The translations under genes were made by a program, and so were the position numbers. 11,698 bases of DNA, from positions 95,674 through 107,371 of the forward strand of contig MU631321.1 in the NCBI GenBank assembly GCA_026770615.1. Direction: 5' to 3'. This document shows positions 6,846-11,698 of the stretch, in pieces; position 1 is the stretch's first letter; each line of letters begins with the position of its first letter. Below the pieces are notes generated by a model. That model was not told the DNA's origin, searched no databases, and saw only the letters and a program-made list of their open reading frames with translations. The DNA is from Pavlovales sp. CCMP2436. Taxonomy: Eukaryota > Haptophyta > Pavlovophyceae > Pavlovales.

Positions 6846-9799
6846 TCACTTGCGCTTGGCCGGATTCGCAGTCTCAAACGGCGAACCTCCGCCAACGGTT
6901 AGAAACGGCGTTTGCGGCGGCGGCAGCGGCGGCGCTGGGCGTTGCATCTTGCGCGGCGAGCGGATGGCGGGCAGGAAGGAGCTGCCGAGCGGCGAGTGGT
7001 CCGACCGTAGGAGCAGCTGCGGCGCGCTCGCCGAGCTGCCACCGCCGAGCGAACCACCCACGGTGCGCGCAAGCAGCTGCGCGGCGGCCTTGTTGAGCTG
7101 GCGCTGATGGCCAAATGCGTGCAGCCCCACCTCGTGCGCCGACGAAGACCAATGCAAACCGCTCGCGCGCGCGACAGCTACCGCAGCCGATGCCCGGCGC
7201 GCGCGCTCCTCACGAAGTGCACCTAGCTCGGCAGCGGAGAGCCTCGGCTCGGTGGCGGCGTTCGCCGCCTCCTCGGATGGTGCCATCAGCGAAGAGCCCG
7301 TCTGAAGCAGCTTGATATGCGGCAGCAGCTCGGCGCCAGGCGGGGGCGGCGGCTCGCGCCGGCCTCGCTCCCGAGCGCCCGCCGCCGAGACGGCGCCAGC
7401 GTGTTGCAAACCCGTCGTGAGCGTGAGCGTGAGCACTACCGGCTTGGCGGGGGGGCGCAAGTGTACCGCCGTCGCAGCCACGGCACCACCGTCGTCGTAC
7501 TGGGCGCGGCGCGCGGTGCGCGCGGCCTCGATGGCAGCGGCGACTACCGAGGGCGGGAGCGACAGGCCCCCGCCCCGGATGAGGAGCGTCTCGACGAGCA
7601 GCAGGTCCGACTCAATCGCGCCGGCGAGCTCCGGTGGCGGGCCGAGCTCGGCGCTTGCGGCGGCTGCGGCGCCGCCGGGATCCCTGGGCGGCCATGGCGG
7701 AAACGCGGACTTCATCCCGGTCACGGGGTGCGGCGTTGAGAGCGGCGCCACAAGCGCGGCGAGTATGGTGCGTATGCGTGCGTAGCCGGAGACGGCGGCG
7801 TGAAGCTCATCGACAAGCGCCTCCGCCACCGTCGAGGCGAAAACGTCCGCCCTCGACCCAACGTCGGCTGCGCGCTGCGCCACTCGCTGCGCCGTGCGCT
7901 GCGCCGCTCCCGAGCGCGCGCCAGAGAGATCACCGCGCACGCTGGCTGCCAAGCCGTCGGCCTGCGCGCCGGCGTCGTCAGCGGCGGGCGTGAAGTGCGC
8001 CTGGCGCACCGGCGGGCGGCTCACGACCGTCGGCCGGCGCGTCTCGGCCGTTGCAGCCAGCAGCGCCTCGGCCGCGGGCGCACACTCCGCGCCGCCCGCG
8101 AGCAAGGCGGCGAGCGCAGCGCGCAGCTCGGCGATCTCGTCGTCCCTAGCAGCCAGTGCGTCTCGCACGTCGGCGAGCTCGGCCTCGCGCTCGCGGATGG
8201 CCAGCGCGGCGCTCTCCGCCGCCGCCTGGAAGATGGACTGCATCGGTGTGCCGCGCAGCGCCGAGCCCGCGCCCGCCCGGTTGGACGCGTAGGCCGCGCT
8301 CGGGCCCGTCGCGCGCCTGCTCGCCGCGAGCGTGGACATGCGCCGCTCCTGTCGCCGGTTGTCCTGCGTCACGAGCATGGCCAGCTCCCTCGCGTCCGCC
8401 GCGCGCAGCATCGCCTGCTCGCCGCCCAGGAGCGCAGCCCTGCGCCGCCCGAGCACGCCTCGGAATCGAGCCTGCAGCCTGCCCGCTGCAAGCTGCGCAT
8501 TGGAGTCAAGCATCACAGCCTGCACAAGTGCGCGCGCCGCGTGCTCGCGCTCGGCGGCGCGCTCCTTGAGCCGGGCCACGCGCGCGCGGTCCGCGGCGAG
8601 CCTGCCCAGCACTACGTCCGCGTCGGCCGAGTCGGCCACCGCCCGCTCCATGACGGCCGCATTCGCTGCGGCCGCAACGGCGTACACTCCCATCGCCTCG
8701 CGCACGCGCGCGTCGGCCACCTCCTCGCTCATCTGGCGCGCCTGCTCGTCGACGTCGTGCTCCATGCGCTTGAGTGCCAGCTGCAGCGCCCTCTCCCGCG
8801 CGCGCGCGCTCGCAGCGAGCGCGGCATCGGCGCGCAGGAACTCGTCGGCGCGGACCCGCTCCGCCTCCACCGCCGCCGCCGCCGCCGCCGCCGCCACCGC
8901 CGCCGAGTCTGCCGCCCAGCCCGCTGCCGCCATCGCCGCTGCCATCTCCGCCGCCTCCGAGCCCGCCGCCCAGCTCGCGCCCGAGTCCACCGCCGCCTCG
9001 ACCACCATCGCTGCCTCCGCCGCCGCCATCGCCGCGGAAGCCGCCGCCGCCTCAACCGCCTCGGCCAACCTCGCCGCCTCTTCCGCGCGCGCCTCCCAGC
9101 TCGGACTTCTTCTCACGAACAGACCCCTCGCCGCCGCCTCCACCGCGGCCTCCACCGCGGCCACATCCTCGGCAAACTCCGCGGAGGCCTCCGCACTCGG
9201 CTTCAAACACACACTGGCCTCCGGGCGGCCGTCCGCCTCGCCAAGCGTTTCGCGCGCCGCGCCGAGCCCCAGGTCCTCCGACAGCACCTCGCTGAGCCCT
9301 TGGAAGCCTGCCTCATCCGCGCCTCGGTCCGGCACTCCAGCGCGCCTCTCCGGCACCTCGCGCCTGACGAGCTGCCCGCGCCGCACCGCGACGAGGCGCG
9401 AGGCAGCCGCGGCTCGATCTGCGCGCTGCTCGGCCTGCGCGAGGAGCTCGGCCTGCTGCGCGAGGAGCTCGGGCGCACCCTGCAGCCCAGGCTTCTGCAG
9501 CCCTGGGCCTGAGAGAGCCTCGGGCGCACCTTGCAGCACTGGCTCCTCTAGCCCTAGCTCCTGCAGCCGTGGGGTTGAAAAAGCCTCGGACGCACCGTCC
9601 ACCTCTGCCTCCGCCCCCGCCTCCTCCTCCTATGAATAATATTAATAATAAGTAGGAACAATAATAAGTATGCTGCTGCTGCTGCTCTTGTTGTTATTGT
9701 GCACCTCCGCCTCCACCTCCGCTTCCGTCTGTTTTTGTTGTTGTTAGTATTCATAACCATAATAATCACATTAGCAGCAGCAGCAGCAGCAGCAGTAGC

Positions 9800-9830
<31 letters not shown>

Positions 9831-11076
9831 TTTATGAGTAATAGTACTAGTAGTACATCCACCTCCGCTTCGCCACGATCGGTCAGGCCGTCGGGTGTTC
9901 CCTGCAGCGACCGCTGCTCGTCTGGAGAGTCCGCAGCTCCGGCGAGCGACTCCGGGGGACCGGGCGCTGTACAACGCAATTCACAATTGTAAAATTAAAA
10001 AGAGAGTGTACAACAGAGGGCAGCATCAACAATCTCACATCAAACAATATTACATATCACATCATGCAACAAATACTAATATCTCATATGTCACCTGGGC
10101 TGAGCGCTTCCGGCGCGCGCTGGGCCTCCGCGACGTGCGGCTCGGCGTCCGCGGCGGCGTGCGCGCTCTCCTCGCCCAGCACGGCTGCCAGGGCGGTGAC
10201 CGACGCGACGGCGCTCGCCGTGATCGCCGAGAAGGCGTCTGCCCGTGATCTCTCCATCAGGGCGGGCGCGGCAGCGGCGGGCGCGGGCGCGGCGGCGGGC
10301 GTGGGATCGGCAGCTGGCGTGAGATCGGCGGCCGGCGCTGGGTGCGGCGCGGCTGCGGCGGGGTGTGTGGCCGGCTTGGACTCGGCGGGTGCCGGCGCGG
10401 GGGTGGGTGCGGTGGCGGGGGCAGCGGCGGCGGCGGCGGCGGGGGCGGGGGTGTGGGCGGGTGCGGCGGCGGGCGGCGGCGGGGCCGGCGCGGAATCAGC
10501 GGCCGGCACGGGTTGAGCAGTGGGCGCCGTGGGGTGCTCGACGGGCGCGGCCGGCTGCGCGGGCGCGCGCTGCTTGGTCGCCTCCGCCTTGCGAGCCGAG
10601 GCCGTCTCTCGCGCGCGCAGGCCACGCAGGTTCTTCTGCACCACGCTCGCCGCGCGCGCCTGCGCCGCCTGTTTGGCCTGTGCCGCCTGCGCCGCCTTCA
10701 CCTTCGCCGCCTGCGCCGCCTGCTCGGCTACCAGCGCCTGCTCGGCTGCGAGCGCCGCCGCGGAGTGTGTTCTCCCACCCGCGCCGGGCGCAGCCTCCGC
10801 TTGCGACCCGCCGCCCCCTGAGACGCAGTTGATACATACTGTGAAGATTCATATTACTCTCATTATTCTGATTCTGATTCTGATACATACTCTTATTAGA
10901 TTCTGATTATATAAGAAGAATAAGGACAACCACACAATACATATAAACACCATACATATAAGCATAATAATACCGTTGATCTGCAGCGAGGCCCTCGGCG
11001 GGCTCGGCGCGAGCTTGGCGCTATTTGAGCTAAGCTTGCTCCGCCGGGCTTTTTCCGTAACGGTTCTGCGCGCCAT
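6846..11076 (-). CDS. Ala-rich coiled-coil protein with two IQ motifs, five exons (spliced)
   Basis: My model has exons 11076-10974, 10817-10095, 9966-9863, 9728-9705 and 9629-6846, giving about 1245 residues from ATG 11076 to TGA 6846-6848. Introns 1 and 2 are phase 1, introns 3 and 4 phase 0, and every junction keeps the frame. Exons are very GC-rich and introns AT-rich. Exon 2 holds a Gln/Ala-rich helix (EQAAQAAKVKAAQAAQAKQA), an IQ-like motif VQKNLRGLRAR (about residues 92-105) and a long Pro/Ala linker. Exon 3 carries LQGTPDG, echoed by LQGAPEA and LQGAPEL at the start of exon 4, which supports one protein. Exon 4 has long Ala/Glu/Arg-rich coiled coils, an Ala run, a second IQ-like motif LQARFRGVLGRRR (about residue 703), a further coiled coil near 790-830 and a basic C terminus. 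IQ motifs usually bind calmodulin or related light chains, so a cytoskeletal, flagellar or scaffold role is plausible but unproven. No enzyme domain is visible. The first exon is the least certain part. Confidence 0.72.
9630..9704 (-). other. Intron 4 of the IQ protein gene
   Basis: A 75-base phase-0 intron. The donor is GAG then GTGCACAATAAC, the acceptor is ATTATTCATAG then GAGGAGGAGG. TATTAAT near the 3' end could be the branch site. It contains five CAG/CTG triplets around 9671-9685. Confidence 0.62.
9705..9728 (-). other. 24-nt mini-exon of the IQ protein gene
   Basis: Eight codons (TEAEVEAE) sit between an acceptor preceded by TACTAAC and a GAG/GTGCAC donor. The segment is GC-rich within AT-rich surroundings and keeps phase 0 on both sides. 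A shorter 12-nt version using the internal GAG/GTGGAG donor is possible. If the mini-exon is skipped, exons 3 and 4 still join in frame, so it could be alternatively spliced. Confidence 0.52.
9729..9862 (-). other. Intron 3 of the IQ protein gene
   Basis: A 134-base phase-0 intron. The donor is GAAGCGGAG then GTGGATG, the acceptor is CAAAAACAG then ACGGAAG. A perfect TACTAAC branch sequence lies at 9749-9743 on the minus strand, about 15 bases before the acceptor. Most of the intron is a compound triplet microsatellite (9773-9830). Confidence 0.62.
9773..9830. repeat. Compound AGC/AGT triplet microsatellite in intron 3
   Basis: A 58-base run of AGC triplets passes, after an AGT/AGC interspersion, into AGT triplets with no interruption in the three-base period. 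The change from C to T within the array suggests a substitution followed by slippage expansion. Because it is intronic, length changes would not alter the protein. Confidence 0.9.
9967..10094 (-). other. Intron 2 of the IQ protein gene
   Basis: A 128-base AT-rich intron in phase 1. The donor is AGCCCAG then GTGACATATG, the acceptor is GTTGTACAG then CGCCCGG. Without splicing, exon 2 reads only three more codons before a stop (GDI then TGA). With it, the frame continues ALSP-A-PGPPESLAGAADSPDEQ. Confidence 0.72.
10818..10973 (-). other. Intron 1 of the IQ protein gene
   Basis: A 156-base AT-rich intron in phase 1. The donor reads AACG then GTATTATTATG, and the acceptor reads GCGTCTCAG then GGGGCGG. 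A branch-like TATCAAC lies about 15 bases before the acceptor. It contains ATTCTG-type simple repeats. Splicing joins exon 1 (ending LQIN) to an exon 2 frame that is closed upstream by a stop at 10849-10851, so the intron is needed to give that frame a start. Confidence 0.7.
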
Positions 11077-11330
11077 TATTATATATTTTAAGTTCTATTA
11101 TGAATGATCATGAACGTTAAAACCAAATGTATGATAACGTGTAACTATTATTCAAATGTATGATTGATTATAATGTAACTATTATTACTAATCGTGACTG
11201 GGAATCACCTGCGTGCCTGTCTCGCATTTTCTCTATTCCTCTATGATTGCTTTCAACATTGCATTATAACTATCAGTACTAGTACAATAATAATAAGAAT
11301 ACTGATTATTCTCATTCTTATTCTTATTTG
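11077..11330. other. AT-rich upstream region of the IQ protein gene
   Basis: On the minus strand, ATATATAATA directly precedes the proposed start at 11076, which would be a very close TATA-like element, or else part of an upstream intron or UTR. The rest is low-GC sequence with a direct repeat (11124-11186) and AATAAG/ATTCTT simple repeats around 11285-11330. A word at 11208-11225 (tgcgtgcctgtctcgcat) resembles the end of the 50-bp repeat further right. I see no gene here. Confidence 0.5.
11124..11186. repeat. Adjacent direct repeat, 29 and 34 bp
   Basis: The units at 11124-11152 and 11153-11186 both begin caaatgtatgat and end tgtaactattatt. The second has five extra bases in its middle. They abut exactly, as expected for a simple tandem duplication. 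Confidence 0.85.
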
Positions 11331-11380
11331 TGTGTACCTCCGATCCTGGACGGTTTTGCGCGCCTGCCTGCCTCGCATCA
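11331..11380 (-). repeat. 50-bp GC-rich repeat, copy 1
   Basis: This copy matches copy 2 at 48 of 50 positions (differences at 11343 and 11356). On the minus strand it ends GGAGGTACACA and runs into an A-rich simple repeat (AATAAGAATAAGAATGAG). That polarity resembles the 3' end of a retroposon, but no full element or target-site duplication was identified. Confidence 0.8.
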
Positions 11381-11418
11381 TTATTCAAAAAATACTATTG
11401 CATCTATGAGTACTCCAC

Positions 11419-11443
11419 TTTTTTTTTTTTTTTTTTTTTTTTT
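11419..11443. repeat. 25-base T tract (poly-A on the minus strand)
   Basis: An uninterrupted run of 25 T sits immediately beside copy 2 of the 50-bp repeat. It could be a retroposition tail or a slippage-prone homopolymer, and its exact length may be unreliable. Confidence 0.85.
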
Positions 11444-11444
11444 A

Positions 11445-11698
11445 ATGTGTACCTCCGGTCCTGGACGGTTCTGCGCGCCTGCCTGCCTCGCATCAGCGCC
11501 TGGACCCGTGCAGCCGCCCCGTCCGTTTCCTGCCGTCTCGCCGCAGCCCGCTCCTGACAATGAAAACAAGGATGATGACAATGATGAGAACAGTGAGGAG
11601 AAAAATGATGATGAGAACAATGATGATGAGAACAATGATGAGGAGAACAATGATGAGAACAATGATGATGAGAACAATAATGATGAGAACAATGATGA
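11445..11698 (+). CDS. Possible partial gene for an Asn/Asp/Glu-rich repeat protein
   Basis: The frame opens with an ATG at 11445 (MCTSGPGRFCAPACLAS), passes through a Pro-rich stretch (VQPPRPFPAVSPQPAP), and from 11556 becomes almost entirely Asn, Asp and Glu in NDDEN-type units. It is open to the window edge. Unit lengths are 12 or 15 bases, so all indels keep the frame, and both GAT/GAC and GAG/GAA codons occur. Against a gene: the start lies within a repeated 50-bp block right after a T tract, and the acidic part could simply be a GAT/GAG-type minisatellite. The minus strand of the same block is also open (Phe/Ser/Leu-rich), which weakens the call. No domain is recognised. Confidence 0.33.
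   Translation, partial: MCTSGPGRFCAPACLASAPGPVQPPRPFPAVSPQPAPDNENKDDDNDENSEEKNDDENNDDENNDEENNDENNDDENNNDENND
11446..11495 (-). repeat. 50-bp GC-rich repeat, copy 2
   Basis: The second copy lies exactly 115 bases from copy 1. On the minus strand it ends GGAGGTACACA, then TT and 25 As. It shares acggttctgcgcgcc exactly with the start of the IQ gene at 11060-11074. Its plus strand overlaps the start of the acidic open frame. Confidence 0.8.
11556..11698. repeat. Minisatellite of 12-15 bp units (aatgatgatgagaac)
   Basis: At least six units fill the right end of the window and continue beyond it. They vary by whole triplets (NDDEN, NDEEN, NDEN, NNDEN when read in the plus frame starting 11445). 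The first part (11556-11600) is a more diverged version of the same theme. Confidence 0.8.

Noticed and set aside
7800..9639. Long plus-strand open frames (about 570 and 435 residues) opposite the IQ protein gene
   Set aside because: Sequence rich in GCC/GCG codons leaves antisense frames open. Their translations are Arg/Ala/Ser-rich without motifs, while the minus frame has IQ motifs, coiled coils and consistent splice junctions.
9554..9979. A minus-strand open frame of 141 residues containing a Thr/Ala triplet-repeat run
   Set aside because: Only its first part (9966-9863) is an exon. The rest reads through AT-rich intronic microsatellite and enters exon 4 in the wrong frame.
11381..11692. 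A Phe/Ser/Leu-rich minus-strand open frame at the right edge
   Set aside because: It is the complement of the GAT/GAG-type minisatellite and reads through the poly-A tract as a Lys run. Its composition is explained by the repeats.

Overview
This window looks like nuclear DNA from a GC-rich eukaryotic alga or related protist. Four things point that way: one gene reads cleanly only when split by short AT-rich GT-AG introns; proteins are very rich in Ala and Arg; simple-sequence repeats are common; and the first gene encodes a RAP-domain protein with LANTAWAFATLG-type repeats, a class common in nuclear genomes of algae and other protists. Its leader resembles a bipartite signal-plus-transit peptide, which would fit a complex (secondary) plastid such as that of a haptophyte or stramenopile. 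That placement is inference. Nothing in the window suggests a bacterium, phage or virus.

Layout: 1-525 is AT-rich flank. 526-2742 (minus) is an intact single-exon gene for a RAP-domain RNA-binding protein with nine 37-residue repeats. 2743-3335 is noncoding. 3336-4554 (minus) and 4785-6633 (plus) are a head-to-head pair of broken genes sharing a 230-bp GC-rich spacer. The minus member resembles a secretory-pathway glycosyltransferase of fucosyltransferase type and has about three frameshifts and one in-frame stop. The plus member is an unrecognised protein with a signal peptide, one frameshift and five in-frame TAG/TGA codons. 6634-6845 is a short spacer between gene 3' ends.

6846-11076 (minus) is a gene that I read as five exons, including a 24-nt mini-exon. 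All junctions are phase-consistent. It encodes an Ala-rich coiled-coil protein of about 1245 residues with two IQ-like (calmodulin-binding type) motifs. The right end (11077-11698) is AT-rich and repetitive: a 29/34-bp direct repeat, two 50-bp near-identical GC-rich blocks each with an A-rich tail on the minus strand (retroposon-like), a 25-T tract, and an Asn/Asp/Glu-rich repeat that is open in plus frame to the window edge.

The genes do not form an operon or an obvious pathway. The RAP protein probably acts on organellar RNA, the broken pair were probably secretory or Golgi proteins, and the IQ protein is probably structural or cytoskeletal. The points most worth following are the paired decay of the divergent genes (including a family I could not recognise), the freshly amplified RNA-binding repeats, and the mini-exon built from a duplicated splice-site module.
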